28,388 bases of DNA from Fimisoma avicola (GCA_018714945.1 DVMO01000044.1:1-28388); one strand, 5' to 3'; counted from the first letter of the stretch, positions 14,974-23,413 are shown. Translations and numbers: made by a program. Notes: generated by a model not told the origin, from the sequence alone.

Positions 14974-15013
14974 AATTATTCAAAATGAAGCAATCAAAAC
15001 GCAACAGGAGTTT

Positions 15014-15643
15014 ATGATGAGTTCTATCGTAAAAAATACGGGCAAGCTTTTCGTCCTTTCCGGCCCGTCAGGCGCAGGAAAAGGTACCATATGCAAGAGG
15101 CTTTTGGAAGAGACCAACAAACTTGACCTGTCAGTCTCGATGACGACCAGAAAGCCGCGCATAGGCGAAACGGAGGGCGTAAGTTATTTTTTTACGGAAA
15201 AAGAAGTATTTCAGGAGCATATAAAAAAGGGGAACCTTTTGGAATATGCCGAAGTTTACGGAAACTATTACGGGACTCCCAAGACGCCTGTACTCGATAA
15301 GCTGTCAAGGGGAATAGATGTCATATTGGAAATTGACATGCAGGGGGCGCTCAAGGTAAAGGAGAGCTATCCCGACGGCGTGTTTATCTTCATTTTGCCT
15401 CCGTCCATGACTGAACTGAGAAAACGGCTTACAGGACGGGGTACTGAAACAGCGGAGGCCATAGAGCTGAGGCTGGGCGAAGCATTAAAGGAACTGTCTT
15501 ATATTGACAAATACGACTATTGTGTAGTAAATGGAGTTCTCGAAGAAGCTGTGGCAAGGGTCAAGGCCATAGTCGTGGCCGAACATTCAAAGGTTGCTTT
15601 TACGGCGGAAGAACTCATCGAGAGCTATAAGGAGGAAGCGTAA
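15014..15643 (+). CDS. gmk: guanylate kinase
   Basis: Guanylate kinase phosphorylates GMP to GDP using ATP, feeding GTP and (p)ppGpp pools. The 209-residue product has the P-loop GPSGAGKGT (residues 17-25), the GMP-binding SMTTRKPRIGETEGVSYFF, EYAEVYGNYYGTP, and VILEIDMQGALKVKE. Two ATGs stand in tandem (15014 and 15017) after ACAGGAG; the second is spaced slightly better. The stop abuts the rpoZ start. Confidence 0.97.
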   Translation: MMSSIVKNTGKLFVLSGPSGAGKGTICKRLLEETNKLDLSVSMTTRKPRIGETEGVSYFFTEKEVFQEHIKKGNLLEYAEVYGNYYGTPKTPVLDKLSRGIDVILEIDMQGALKVKESYPDGVFIFILPPSMTELRKRLTGRGTETAEAIELRLGEALKELSYIDKYDYCVVNGVLEEAVARVKAIVVAEHSKVAFTAEELIESYKEEA

Positions 15644-15841
15644 ATGTTATATCCATCTATTAACGAAATCAGAAAGAAAGCAGACAGCAGGTACACTATA
15701 GTTATCCTGGCGGCCAAGAGAGCACGGGATATCATAGACGGCAAGCCTATCCTGACGACCGCGGATACCGATAAGCCGGTTTCCATAGCTGCCAATGAGA
15801 TTGCCGAAGACCTGATAACATATAAGAGAAACGAAGCATAG
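15644..15841 (+). CDS. rpoZ: RNA polymerase omega subunit
   Basis: Omega aids assembly and stability of RNA polymerase by holding the beta-prime subunit. The 65-residue product begins MLYPSINEIRKKADSRYTIVILAAKRARDI in overlapping family phrases and has ISIAANEIAEDLI-like sequence (here VSIAANEIAEDLITY). The ATG directly follows the gmk stop, and its AAGGAGGAAG site lies inside gmk. The gmk-rpoZ order is the usual one. Confidence 0.96.
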   Translation: MLYPSINEIRKKADSRYTIVILAAKRARDIIDGKPILTTADTDKPVSIAANEIAEDLITYKRNEA

Positions 15842-15844
15842 AAC

Positions 15845-15868
15845 AGACCCCGCCTGACGGCGGGGTCT
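15845..15868 (+). terminator. hairpin after rpoZ
   Basis: AGACCCCGCC (15845-15854), TGAC loop, GGCGGGGTCT (15859-15868). This 10-bp GC-rich stem stands 3 nt after the stop codon but lacks a T-tract. Together with the next hairpin it probably ends the operon. Confidence 0.55.
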
Positions 15869-16212
15869 TGTGGTACAGGCATGCTGCGCAGCCGGACGGT
15901 CAACCTGCGCATGTGCCGGATAAAACCATGGATGTTCCGGATAAAGGGCCTCACTATTTTCATCAAGTGGATAGTGAGGCTTTCTGTTCATGTCAGGGGA
16001 AAATGGTCTGAATACTCCATGTCGTCACATATGATATCAATGCCAGCCGTCATTGTATCCGGGAGGCCATATGCCGGACATTTCAAGACCAGCTGCATCA
16101 CGCCGCAATGAAAACATTACGGATTTTGTCGAAAAAACACTGAAGAGGTCGAGAAAAAAAGAAAAAAATCATCTCCTGCAATATTATAATTATCCAAAAG
16201 GGGGGAGCTGTC
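15869..16212. other. non-coding region before the LytTR gene
   Basis: About 340 bases. They hold the second hairpin (15948-15983), two CCGGATAAA repeats (near 15916 and 15937), and an A/T-rich stretch with TATAAT at 16185-16190, the likely -10 of the LytTR gene without a clear -35. No gene with a ribosome site was seen. Confidence 0.5.
15948..15983 (+). terminator. second hairpin after rpoZ, probable terminator
   Basis: GCCTCACTAT (15948-15957) pairs with ATAGTGAGGC (15971-15980), followed by TTTCTGTT. It is preceded by AAAGG, so it could work on both strands. Confidence 0.6.
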
Positions 16213-16542
16213 ATGACCAAGTACATACCCGTCATAACCAGAGGATACAGCCGGAAAGTACCTGTTGACGATATTATGTATCTGGAACAGAGGCAAAGAA
16301 AATTAGCAATAGTTACAGGAGAAGAAACTTATCTGTCATACCAGCGCATAGAAAATATTGAACAGCTGCTGGATGAAAGGTTTTACCACACGCTGAAAAA
16401 ACTGGTGGTAAATCTGGACAAGATCACTGCAGCCAAGGATCAGAGCATCATCTTCCAAAACGGGGAGATGCTCATGCTCGGCCGGGAAAGCTATGTAAGG
16501 ACCAAGCAGATATACGCCGCATATCTGAAAAACCTGTTGTAA
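16213..16542 (+). CDS. stand-alone LytTR DNA-binding domain protein
   Basis: A 109-residue protein made almost entirely of one LytTR domain, a beta-sheet DNA-binding fold. Supporting features are VPVDDIMYLEQRQRKLAIVT near residues 17-36, YQRIENIEQLLDERFYH, and the late LMLGRESYVRTKQIYAAYL. There is no receiver domain and no membrane segment, and no sensor kinase or DUF3021 partner is adjacent. The ATG follows AAAAGGGGGGAGCTGTC. Single-domain LytTR proteins often regulate neighbouring membrane-protein genes. The EamA transporter downstream has its own promoter, so a link is only a guess. Confidence 0.85.
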   Translation: MTKYIPVITRGYSRKVPVDDIMYLEQRQRKLAIVTGEETYLSYQRIENIEQLLDERFYHTLKKLVVNLDKITAAKDQSIIFQNGEMLMLGRESYVRTKQIYAAYLKNLL

Positions 16543-16566
16543 GCCCAGGGCATATGCATATATAAT
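16537..16566 (+). promoter_or_regulatory. promoter of the EamA transporter gene
   Basis: TTGTAA (16537-16542, containing the LytTR stop codon), an 18-nt spacer and a perfect TATAAT (16561-16566). Confidence 0.6.
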
Positions 16567-16623
16567 GTAAATGGAGATAATGGCAGATCACCGGTACAGG
16601 CAGGGCATGGCACGAGGAGATAT

Positions 16624-17556
16624 ATGCATATGGCAGGGAGAAACAAAGGGAATATATTTCTTTTGCTGGCGGCTCTCGTATGGGGTATGGGCCTTGTGAG
16701 CCAGCAGGCAGGTATGGAACATCTGGGGCCTTTGGGATTTACCGCAGTGAGGTGTACCTTAGGAGGCCTTTCGATGTTTCCTGTTGTATGGATCGCAGAC
16801 AGGAGAAAAAAAGAAGCCCCACAGGCCCATGAGGCTGCGGCAAAAAAGAAAGCAACAGTCAAAGGTGCTTTGGTATGCGCCGCTGCCCTTATAACGCTCA
16901 TATTGTGCCAGCAGTACGGACTTATGTTCACAACAGTTGGAAAGGCTGGTTTTATAACCGCCCTGTATATCGTGATAACGCCGGTGGGAAGCATGGTATT
17001 CCTGAAGAAAAAGATCAGCATAAATACTTGGGCGGCAGTAGCCATTGCCCTTGCAGGGATGTATCTTTTATGCCTTACCGGAGGCATAAGTTCCGTAAAC
17101 ACAGGAGATCTGATAATGCTCCTTGCTGCCGCCGCAAGTTCCGCTCATATGCTGGCAGTAGATCATTTTGTCGAAAAAGCTGATCCTGTCAGGCTTTCAT
17201 GTTTCCAGTTCATGATCACAGGACTTGCCTGTTTCATTCCTGCCCTTATTTTTGAGGGAGATACTTTCAACTTTGAAAATATCCGCCTCAGCGCAGTACC
17301 GGTAATATATGCGGGCATGGCGTCCTGTGCAGTGGGATACACATTCCAGATAATAGGCCAGAGATACACTGATCCGGGGATAGCTGCTCTGCTGCTTTCC
17401 CTTGAAACAGTTTTTGCCCTGATCGCCGGCTGGCTGATACTGAGAGAAGTCATGGAACCTTATGAATATGCCGGGTGCGCTCTGATGTTTGCCGCAATAA
17501 TCACGGCACAGCTTCCGCAGCGCCGCAGCAGAAAGGACATGCCTCCGGATATATAG
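16624..17556 (+). CDS. EamA/DMT-family membrane transporter
   Basis: A 310-residue inner-membrane protein with about ten hydrophobic helices in two EamA halves. The first half begins GNIFLLLAALVWGMGLVSQQAGME and the second begins near residue 160 (LIMLLAAAASSAHMLAVDHFVEK). The stretch YAGMASCAVGYTFQIIGQRYTDPGIAALLLSLETVFALIAGWLILRE, in pieces, is typical of RhaT/YdcZ-like drug/metabolite exporters. The substrate cannot be told. A long Lys/Ala-rich cytoplasmic loop lies near residues 60-80. GAGGAGATAT precedes the ATG; a second in-frame ATG stands two codons later. Confidence 0.9.
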   Translation: MHMAGRNKGNIFLLLAALVWGMGLVSQQAGMEHLGPLGFTAVRCTLGGLSMFPVVWIADRRKKEAPQAHEAAAKKKATVKGALVCAAALITLILCQQYGLMFTTVGKAGFITALYIVITPVGSMVFLKKKISINTWAAVAIALAGMYLLCLTGGISSVNTGDLIMLLAAAASSAHMLAVDHFVEKADPVRLSCFQFMITGLACFIPALIFEGDTFNFENIRLSAVPVIYAGMASCAVGYTFQIIGQRYTDPGIAALLLSLETVFALIAGWLILREVMEPYEYAGCALMFAAIITAQLPQRRSRKDMPPDI

Positions 17557-17621
17557 GGCAGGTCTTATGGTGCAGATTTCCGGACAAGCGGCATGGCCGG
17601 AAGGCAGGCATGGTATCAAGG

Positions 17622-17701
17622 CCTGACAATACGCCTGGGGACAGGCCGGATGTCCTGGGAGCAGGTCAGATGTCCTGGGAGCAGGCCGGATGTCCGGAGA
17701 A
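17622..17701 (+). repeat. 20-bp tandem repeat, three clear copies plus a decayed one
   Basis: CAGGCCGGATGTCCTGGGAG (17642-17661), CAGGTCAGATGTCCTGGGAG (17662-17681) and CAGGCCGGATGTCCGGAGAA (17682-17701) are head-to-tail with period 20. Bases 17622-17641 look like an older diverged copy. The array lies between the EamA gene and the promoter at 17708. Confidence 0.9.
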
Positions 17702-17707
17702 ATTCCG

Positions 17708-17736
17708 TTGACCATGCCCGGTGAAAATGTTATGAT
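17708..17736 (+). promoter_or_regulatory. promoter of the pyridoxamine-oxidase-like gene
   Basis: TTGACC (17708-17713), a 17-nt spacer and TATGAT (17731-17736). It begins just after the 20-bp repeat array, so the array sits where upstream-binding proteins would act. Confidence 0.65.
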
Positions 17737-17774
17737 GAGAAAAACATCCATATTTAGACAGACGAGGTGGTAAA

Positions 17775-18269
17775 ATGTTCAGAAAAATGCGCAGGTTCAA
17801 GCAGCTTCTGCCTGAACAGGAAACGGTCAGCATCATAGACGGTGCAAAGACAGGTGTGCTGGGTGTGATAGGTGATGACGGCTATCCTTATACGGTACCT
17901 GTAAATCATGTGCTTGTCGGAAACCGGATTTATTTTCACTCAGCCAGGGAAGGGCACAAGGTAGACGCCATCAGGAAATGTCCAAAGGTTTCATTTTCGT
18001 TCATAGATAAGGAAGATGTGATCTCAAGGGAGTTCACCACATACTTCCGCAGTGCCCAGGTTTTCGGAAGTGCAGTTATTGTCCAGGACCAGCAGGAAAA
18101 GGATATGGCCCTGCTCAAATTCTGCGAAAAATTCTGCTCAGCAGATATGGACAGATTTGAGGAAGTAATGGCCAATGAGGCTTCACAGGCTATCATCATC
18201 AGGGTGGATATTGAACAGATGACAGGCAAGGAAGCCATAGAACTGGTCAAGGCAAGGAAACAGGGGTGA
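17775..18269 (+). CDS. pyridoxamine 5'-phosphate oxidase-like (NimA-type) flavin protein
   Basis: A 164-residue split-barrel flavin-binding protein. It begins MFRKMRRFKQLLPEQE, then GVLGVIGDDGYPYTVPVNHV and YFHSAREGHKVDAIRKCPKVSFSFI, the pattern of the NimA/PNPOx-like group common in anaerobes. Some members reduce nitroimidazoles; most have no known substrate, so resistance is not claimed. The ATG follows GACGAGGTGGTAAA. Its 3' end overlaps the convergent ABC permease gene by 23 bp, and no terminator is visible between them. Confidence 0.9.
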   Translation: MFRKMRRFKQLLPEQETVSIIDGAKTGVLGVIGDDGYPYTVPVNHVLVGNRIYFHSAREGHKVDAIRKCPKVSFSFIDKEDVISREFTTYFRSAQVFGSAVIVQDQQEKDMALLKFCEKFCSADMDRFEEVMANEASQAIIIRVDIEQMTGKEAIELVKARKQG

Positions 18270-19014
18270 ATTTCAGGAGCAGTCCAGCCAAAAGAGCGCA
18301 CAGCAAGCCGATAATGAGCATGACAGGCGGGCTTATGAGCATGAAACCTGCAAGCTGCCCTGCCATCAGGAGGATGACAGGGATAACGATAAAGACAGCC
18401 CTCTGCTGTGATTCCTCAACACTCTTGGCCTTGGCAGACCCGCGGACAATGAGGGTTATGGCTATGAGAGAGATGGCAGGCGAAATGATGAACATGGTTA
18501 CCAGCCAGTTCAGGCCGGGCATGAGAAGAATGCCCATAAGTATATAAGAAATCGTCTCAAGTACCAGCGCCATAGCTGTAAAAGAGATCAGAGAAACCAG
18601 CATACTCAGGAAAAAGGATGCGGCTATCTTTGCCTGAAAGATCTGCCTCACAGGCAGAGGGCAATATAGGAGCGTCTCCAGAGTATGCTTTTCTTTTTCT
18701 CCCACAAAGGAACTGGCGGCCATTACAGAGGCTGTCATGACAGGTATGATGAAAAACAATATTGGCATTATGTTGTTGAAGATCATGGCTGATGCTGCAG
18801 GCCTTATATCATAGCCGGCAGTGTGCTGTGGGAGCAGTGCGAGCATCTGCTGCAGATCCGGGTCATCAGACCCGAAGTAGACGGCGACCATGAATATGGC
18901 AGGCAGTACAACGGTCATGATGAGTGGTACCATAAGAATAGCAGAAAACATCCTTTTATCAGACAGGATATTTTTAAGGTCTTTTTTTATTATTGCTTTC
19001 ATCGGCATGTTCAT
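18247..19014 (-). CDS. ABC-2 type transporter permease
   Basis: A 255-residue membrane protein of the ABC-2 permease type (NatB/YhaP-like). It starts MNMPMKAIIKKDLKNILSDKRMF, the cytoplasmic entry of such permeases, followed by about six hydrophobic helices. FVGEKEKHTLETLLYCPLPVRQIFQAK is the family's coupling-loop phrase. It is shorter than the 400-residue NatB form because the large extracellular loop is small. The start overlaps the ATPase stop by 4 nt (ATGA) behind AAAGGAGGTGGCTTT, so the two are translationally coupled. The substrate is unknown. Confidence 0.9.
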   Translation of the reverse strand: MNMPMKAIIKKDLKNILSDKRMFSAILMVPLIMTVVLPAIFMVAVYFGSDDPDLQQMLALLPQHTAGYDIRPAASAMIFNNIMPILFFIIPVMTASVMAASSFVGEKEKHTLETLLYCPLPVRQIFQAKIAASFFLSMLVSLISFTAMALVLETISYILMGILLMPGLNWLVTMFIISPAISLIAITLIVRGSAKAKSVEESQQRAVFIVIPVILLMAGQLAGFMLISPPVMLIIGLLCALLAGLLLKFTPVSLP

Positions 19015-19898
19015 AAAGCCACCTCCTTTTGAGGGCGGTTTCCGGAAGTAAGGGCAAAATATATCTCTTCAAGAGAAGGTTCTTTCTTTTCAACTGCATA
19101 TATGTCGCCGCCTTTTTCAACGATCTCACGGACCATGGCAGGTATCTGGCTGTCAGAAGTCACAGGTCTTTCAATGATCCCGCCTGCAGTGCGTATCGTC
19201 AGCGATGAAACTGGAAGGACACGGGACCTGAGCTGGCCGAGAGTGCCTGTTGCCAGCAGGATCCCGTTATCTATAAGGCCAAAACGGCTGCAGATCTCCT
19301 GAGCATACCTGAGCTGATGAGTGCACAGGAAAACCGTCACGCCATGTTCTTTTGCCAGAGAATCGATCATATTGTTGACATTCTGGGCGCTTTCAGGGTC
19401 GAGGCCTGATGTCGGCTCATCGAGAAAGAGGACAGAGGGACGGTGCATAAGAGCTCTTGCAAGGGAAAGTCTCTGGCGCATTCCGGTGGAATAGGCAGAA
19501 AGCTTTTTTCCTCCGGCATCGGACAGATCAAGGCTTCTGAGGATGTCCGCTGCCCGTCTTTTGGCTTCTTCAGGAGAAAGCCCGAAGAGAGAACCATAAA
19601 ATATGAGATTATCTGTACCGGTCATGTTGTCGTACATCATAGCATGTTCTGTCACCACACCTGAAACAGCGTGGACTTTTTCGGGATCATGGGCAGGGTC
19701 AGAGCCCATTACCTGACAGGCTCCTCCTGTCGGCTTCAATATGCCTGTAAGCATTTTCACTGTGGTAGTCTTGCCTGCGCCATTGGGACCCAGAAAACCG
19801 AACACTTCGCCGGAACAGAGGCTCAGGCTGATTTTTTTGACGGCTTCTTTGCCGTCTTCAAATGTCTTGGACAGATTGTCCAGTTTGACTGATTCCAT
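19011..19898 (-). CDS. ABC transporter ATP-binding protein
   Basis: The ATPase of a two-gene exporter. The 295-residue product has Walker A GPNGAGKTT (37-45), the signature STGMRQRLSLARAL, Walker B VLFLDEPTSGLDP and the switch histidine in FLCTHQLRYAQEI. A C-terminal extension (LTIRTAGGIIERPV onward) is typical of NatA/CcmA-type drug or peptide exporters. Two ATGs (19901 and 19898) follow AGGAG; the second has the better spacing of 7 nt. Longer frames upstream run through the repeat-rich promoter region and are rejected. Confidence 0.94.
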   Translation of the reverse strand: MESVKLDNLSKTFEDGKEAVKKISLSLCSGEVFGFLGPNGAGKTTTVKMLTGILKPTGGACQVMGSDPAHDPEKVHAVSGVVTEHAMMYDNMTGTDNLIFYGSLFGLSPEEAKRRAADILRSLDLSDAGGKKLSAYSTGMRQRLSLARALMHRPSVLFLDEPTSGLDPESAQNVNNMIDSLAKEHGVTVFLCTHQLRYAQEICSRFGLIDNGILLATGTLGQLRSRVLPVSSLTIRTAGGIIERPVTSDSQIPAMVREIVEKGGDIYAVEKKEPSLEEIYFALTSGNRPQKEVAL

Positions 19899-19955
19899 CA
19901 TATATCTCCTGATCTGAATTATCATGGGGAATATATCCCGGTATTTTCCTTTAGT

Positions 19956-19984
19956 ATTATAATTCCTGGGACGGATTTTCGCAA
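19956..19984 (-). promoter_or_regulatory. ABC exporter promoter
   Basis: On the minus strand TTGCGA (19984-19979), a 17-nt spacer and a perfect TATAAT (19961-19956). Confidence 0.65.
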
Positions 19985-19993
19985 TGGTCTGTA

Positions 19994-20073
19994 TGCGGGA
20001 AAAACAGGCTGTGTGAGGGAAAACCAGACGGTCTGCGGAAAATCGGGATCCGCCTCCGGAAAAAACGGAAAAT
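19994..20073. repeat. degenerate 20-nt-period repeat between divergent promoters
   Basis: Four units of 20 nt begin TGCGGGAAAA (19994), TGAGGGAAAA (20014), TGCGGAAAAT (20034) and CTCCGGAAAA (20054). The first half of each unit is conserved and the second half is not. The array lies directly upstream of the ABC promoter's -35 box. Confidence 0.55.
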
Positions 20074-20119
20074 ACCAGCGATCCCGGCCGGAGCAGGTTG
20101 TGCAGACAGGCTCTTCTCG

Positions 20120-20148
20120 TTGACAATCCGTTGTAAAAAAGTTATATT
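20120..20148 (+). promoter_or_regulatory. amidohydrolase promoter
   Basis: A perfect TTGACA (20120-20125), a 17-nt spacer and TATATT (20143-20148). Confidence 0.7.
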
Positions 20149-20172
20149 TATGGTAACAAAGGAGGATATCAA

Positions 20173-21819
20173 ATGAAGACATCAGCGGATAAGATATTTA
20201 TCAACGCCAGAGCGTATACTCTTGAAAGCGAAGGCGTGTGCAAAGAAGCCATCGTAGTGAAAGACGGGAAATTTGCCTATGTGGGCAGCAATGAGACGGC
20301 ACTGGCAGATTACCAGGCAGATCAGGTGATAGACCTGGAAGGCAAGACGGTACTGCCGGGTATGGGAGATTCCCATCTGCATTTTGCGGCATTCTGCAAG
20401 CTCTTCAGCTGGGTTGATCTGGGAGGCGCCGGGAGCAAGAAAGAAGCAATAGACATGCTTGCGGCCAAAGCTGCTGAAACCCCTGAAGGAGAATGGATAA
20501 CCGGCTTCAATTTTGACCAGTCAAAGTGGGATGACAGCGGCGACAGGCTGCCAACAAGGGAAGATCTTGACAAGGCGACTGTCAGGCACCCTGTAATGAT
20601 AAAGAGAGTATGCATGCATGCGGCGGTAGCCAACACTGCGGCCATACAAAAGGCAGGGATAGGAAAGGATTATGATTTCGGCGAAGGCGGCCTTGTGGAA
20701 CTGGACAAAGACGGCATACCGACCGGGATATTCCGGGAACAGGCTTCAAGGATATTTGACGAGATCATCCCAGATCCTTTTGAAAACACCGAAAACAAGA
20801 AAAAGTGCATGAAAAAGGGATTTGACCTGGCAGTATCCTACGGACTTACCATGATGCACACTTATGCATCGGAGATCTACCAGTATTTTGAAAACTATGA
20901 TGATTATCTGGAACTGAACAGGAAAGGGCAGCTTCCAGTCAGAATGACCGTATGTATAGACAATTTCTATAACAAACCTTTCGTGACCAAGGCGGAGCGG
21001 GAGGATCCGTTCAGAGCTGTACAGTATGGCACATTTAAGATCTTCAGCGACGGCTCCCTCGGATCAAGATCAGCCAAGCTGTATGAGCCTTATGCAGACG
21101 ATCCTGATACGACAGGGATGCTGGTCATAAGCCAGGAGGACCTGAACGAAAGAATGCTGAAGGCCTATGAGATGGGACTCCAGCCGGCAGTACACTGTAT
21201 AGGCGACATGGGGCTGGATGTTGTACTGACGGCCATAGAATACACGCTGGAAAAGAGCCGTGAGCGTGGGATGACCGAAAGAGAGCAAAGGGACAGACTG
21301 CCTTTCAGGATAATACACGCGCAGATGTCTACTCCGCAGCTCATAGAGAGGATGAAAAAACTTCCTGTAGAACTTGACATACAGCCAGTCTTTTTCCTGA
21401 CTGACATGCACTGGATAAGGGAAAGAGTAGGAGACAAGAGGGCAGATATGAGCTATGTCTGGAAAACATACAAGGACGCAGGGCTTATGATGTCAGGCGG
21501 CTCCGACTGTCCGGTAGAGATCTTCTCGCCATGGAACGGGATATATTCAATGGTAACGAGAAAAGACCTGGACGGAAATCCGGAAGGCGGCATGCAGCCT
21601 GAAGAAAAACTTTCTGTATATGACGCCGTATGCATGTATTCAAAGAATGTGCCTTATGCCAACGGAGAACAGGATCTGATGGGTACCATCGAAGCGGGCA
21701 AGTTTGCCGATATGGTGGTCATCGACAGAGACATATTCAACATACCGGACGATGAACTGAAAGATGTCCAGGCGCTGTATACTTATATGGCCGGTTGTCA
21801 GACTTACTGCAGGGGATAA
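20173..21819 (+). CDS. YtcJ-like metal-dependent amidohydrolase
   Basis: A 548-residue member of the amidohydrolase superfamily (YtcJ/Amidohydro_3 group). The metal-site motif HLH (residues 68-70) sits in VLPGMGDSHLHFAAF. GFNFDQSKWDD, FKIFSDGSLGSRSA, AVHCIGDMG and MSGGSDCPVE follow in the usual order, and a composite C-terminal sheet includes IEAGKFADMVVIDRD. Relatives hydrolyse amides or carbamates, but the substrate is usually unknown. The ATG follows AAAGGAGGATATCAA. It is the first gene of a co-directional run with exoA (6 nt gap) and proC (16 nt gap). Confidence 0.93.
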   Translation: MKTSADKIFINARAYTLESEGVCKEAIVVKDGKFAYVGSNETALADYQADQVIDLEGKTVLPGMGDSHLHFAAFCKLFSWVDLGGAGSKKEAIDMLAAKAAETPEGEWITGFNFDQSKWDDSGDRLPTREDLDKATVRHPVMIKRVCMHAAVANTAAIQKAGIGKDYDFGEGGLVELDKDGIPTGIFREQASRIFDEIIPDPFENTENKKKCMKKGFDLAVSYGLTMMHTYASEIYQYFENYDDYLELNRKGQLPVRMTVCIDNFYNKPFVTKAEREDPFRAVQYGTFKIFSDGSLGSRSAKLYEPYADDPDTTGMLVISQEDLNERMLKAYEMGLQPAVHCIGDMGLDVVLTAIEYTLEKSRERGMTEREQRDRLPFRIIHAQMSTPQLIERMKKLPVELDIQPVFFLTDMHWIRERVGDKRADMSYVWKTYKDAGLMMSGGSDCPVEIFSPWNGIYSMVTRKDLDGNPEGGMQPEEKLSVYDAVCMYSKNVPYANGEQDLMGTIEAGKFADMVVIDRDIFNIPDDELKDVQALYTYMAGCQTYCRG

Positions 21820-21825
21820 AAGATC

Positions 21826-22578
21826 ATGAAACTCATATCGTGGAATGTCAACGGGCTTAGAGCCGCAATGGGAAAAGGTTTTATGGACTTCTTCAGCCGG
21901 CAGGAAGCCGATATTTTCTGTATCCAGGAGACAAAGATGCAGGCTGGCCAGCTGGATCTTGAAATGCCGGGATATTATCAGTACTGGAACTACGCCGAAA
22001 AAAAAGGATATTCAGGAACCGCTGTGTTTACAAAGACGGAGCCCATTTCCATATCATACGGGATAGGCGTGGAGGAACACGATCACGAGGGGCGGGTCAT
22101 CACTCTGCAATTTGATGACTTCTACTTTGTGACCGTATACACGCCCAACTCACAGGATGAGCTGAAGCGCCTGGACTATAGGATGAAATGGGAGGACGAT
22201 TTTCTGGCATATCTGAAGAAACTTGAAGAGACCAAACCGGTCATATATGCCGGAGACCTGAATGTGGCACGCCTTGAGATAGATCTTAAAAATCCAAAGA
22301 ACAACCGCAGGAACGCCGGATTCACAGACGAAGAAAGGTCGAAGATCCAAAATGTCATTGACAGCGGTTTTATAGATACTTTCAGGTATTTCTATCCTGA
22401 CCTGACAGAAGTATATTCGTGGTGGTCATACCGCTTTAAGGCACGGGAAAGGAACGCAGGATGGCGTATAGACTATTTCATGGTTTCCGGAGCGCTCAAA
22501 GACCGTCTGAAAGACGCAAAGATCCATACAGAAGTGATGGGATCTGACCACTGTCCCATAGAACTGGATCTGAAATAG
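21826..22578 (+). CDS. exoA: exodeoxyribonuclease III / AP endonuclease (ExoA)
   Basis: ExoA cleaves DNA at abasic sites in base-excision repair. The 250-residue product begins MKLISWNVNGLRA (N7), has the metal-binding glutamate E35 in CIQETK, then TPNSQDELKRLDYRMKWE, the catalytic YAGDLNVA, WWSYRFKARERNAGWRIDYF and the final SDHCPIELDL. The length is normal. It starts 6 nt after the amidohydrolase stop, so it shares its transcript. Confidence 0.97.
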   Translation: MKLISWNVNGLRAAMGKGFMDFFSRQEADIFCIQETKMQAGQLDLEMPGYYQYWNYAEKKGYSGTAVFTKTEPISISYGIGVEEHDHEGRVITLQFDDFYFVTVYTPNSQDELKRLDYRMKWEDDFLAYLKKLEETKPVIYAGDLNVARLEIDLKNPKNNRRNAGFTDEERSKIQNVIDSGFIDTFRYFYPDLTEVYSWWSYRFKARERNAGWRIDYFMVSGALKDRLKDAKIHTEVMGSDHCPIELDLK

Positions 22579-22594
22579 AAAGAAGGATGTTACG

Positions 22595-23374
22595 ATGGAA
22601 AGATTAGGATTTATTGGATTTGGCAATATGGGATCGGCCTTGGCGGCAGGTTTTGTGAAATACGGGGGATTCAAGGCTGCGGATATATATGCTTTTGCTC
22701 CCGACCAGCATAAACTGGCGGCTAACTGCAAGGTGGCAGGTATCAATCCATGCCCAAGTCCCGATGAGCTGGTGCAAAAATGTGATACCATCTTTCTGGC
22801 GTGCAAGCCATATCAGATAGAAGGGGTCATAGGCCAGCTGGGAGATCTTTTAGACGGGAAGTCAATAGTATCCGTTGCAGCAGGCTGGGACTTCAATGGA
22901 CTCAAAGCTCTGGTGCCGGAAAACGCAAAGGTGCAGTGCGTAATGCCCAACACACCTGTATCGGTAGGGAAGGGTATCTTTCTCATGGCCGAGTCCAATG
23001 ACTGGGAAAAGGAAGAAAGACAGGCCCTGACGGATCTTTTTAACAAGACTGGAAAGACCGTGGTACTGGCAGATAGGCTCATAGACGCAGGCACCGCTGT
23101 ATCAGGCTGCGGTCCGGCATTTTTTGACATGGTGATGGAAGCCATGGCAGACGGAGCGGTAAAAAACGGGATACCCCGTCCGCAGGCATATGAACTGGCA
23201 AGCGCAGCGATGGCCGGATGCGCCGCCCTTCAGCTTGAAACCGGCCTTCATCCGGGACAGTTAAAAGACGCTGTATGTTCACCCGGCGGCACTACCATCA
23301 AAGGAGTTGCCAGCCTTGAAGAATCAGGGATAAGATCGGCCTTCATAAAGGCCGTGGATGCAGTGCTCAAATAG
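22595..23374 (+). CDS. proC: pyrroline-5-carboxylate reductase
   Basis: ProC reduces pyrroline-5-carboxylate to proline with NAD(P)H. The 259-residue product opens with the Rossmann motif GFIGFGNMGSA, has VMPNTPVSVGKGIF near residues 112-125, VSGCGPAFFDMVMEAMADGAVKNGI in pieces, and the C-terminal PGGTTIKGVASLEESGIRSAFIKAV signature. GGATG precedes the ATG. proB and proA are not in the window. Confidence 0.96.
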   Translation: MERLGFIGFGNMGSALAAGFVKYGGFKAADIYAFAPDQHKLAANCKVAGINPCPSPDELVQKCDTIFLACKPYQIEGVIGQLGDLLDGKSIVSVAAGWDFNGLKALVPENAKVQCVMPNTPVSVGKGIFLMAESNDWEKEERQALTDLFNKTGKTVVLADRLIDAGTAVSGCGPAFFDMVMEAMADGAVKNGIPRPQAYELASAAMAGCAALQLETGLHPGQLKDAVCSPGGTTIKGVASLEESGIRSAFIKAVDAVLK

Positions 23375-23390
23375 GCCGGATAATGCAGAT

Positions 23391-23413
23391 AAAAACTTCC
23401 GCGCATAGTTTTT
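23391..23413 (+). terminator. A/T hairpin after proC
   Basis: AAAAACT (23391-23397) pairs with AGTTTTT (23407-23413) across TTCCGCGCA. It could end the amidohydrolase-exoA-proC transcript; the stem is short. Confidence 0.35.

Noticed and set aside
17642..17701. CRISPR array
   Set aside because: The 20-bp units are directly adjacent with no unique spacers, and no cas gene is present.
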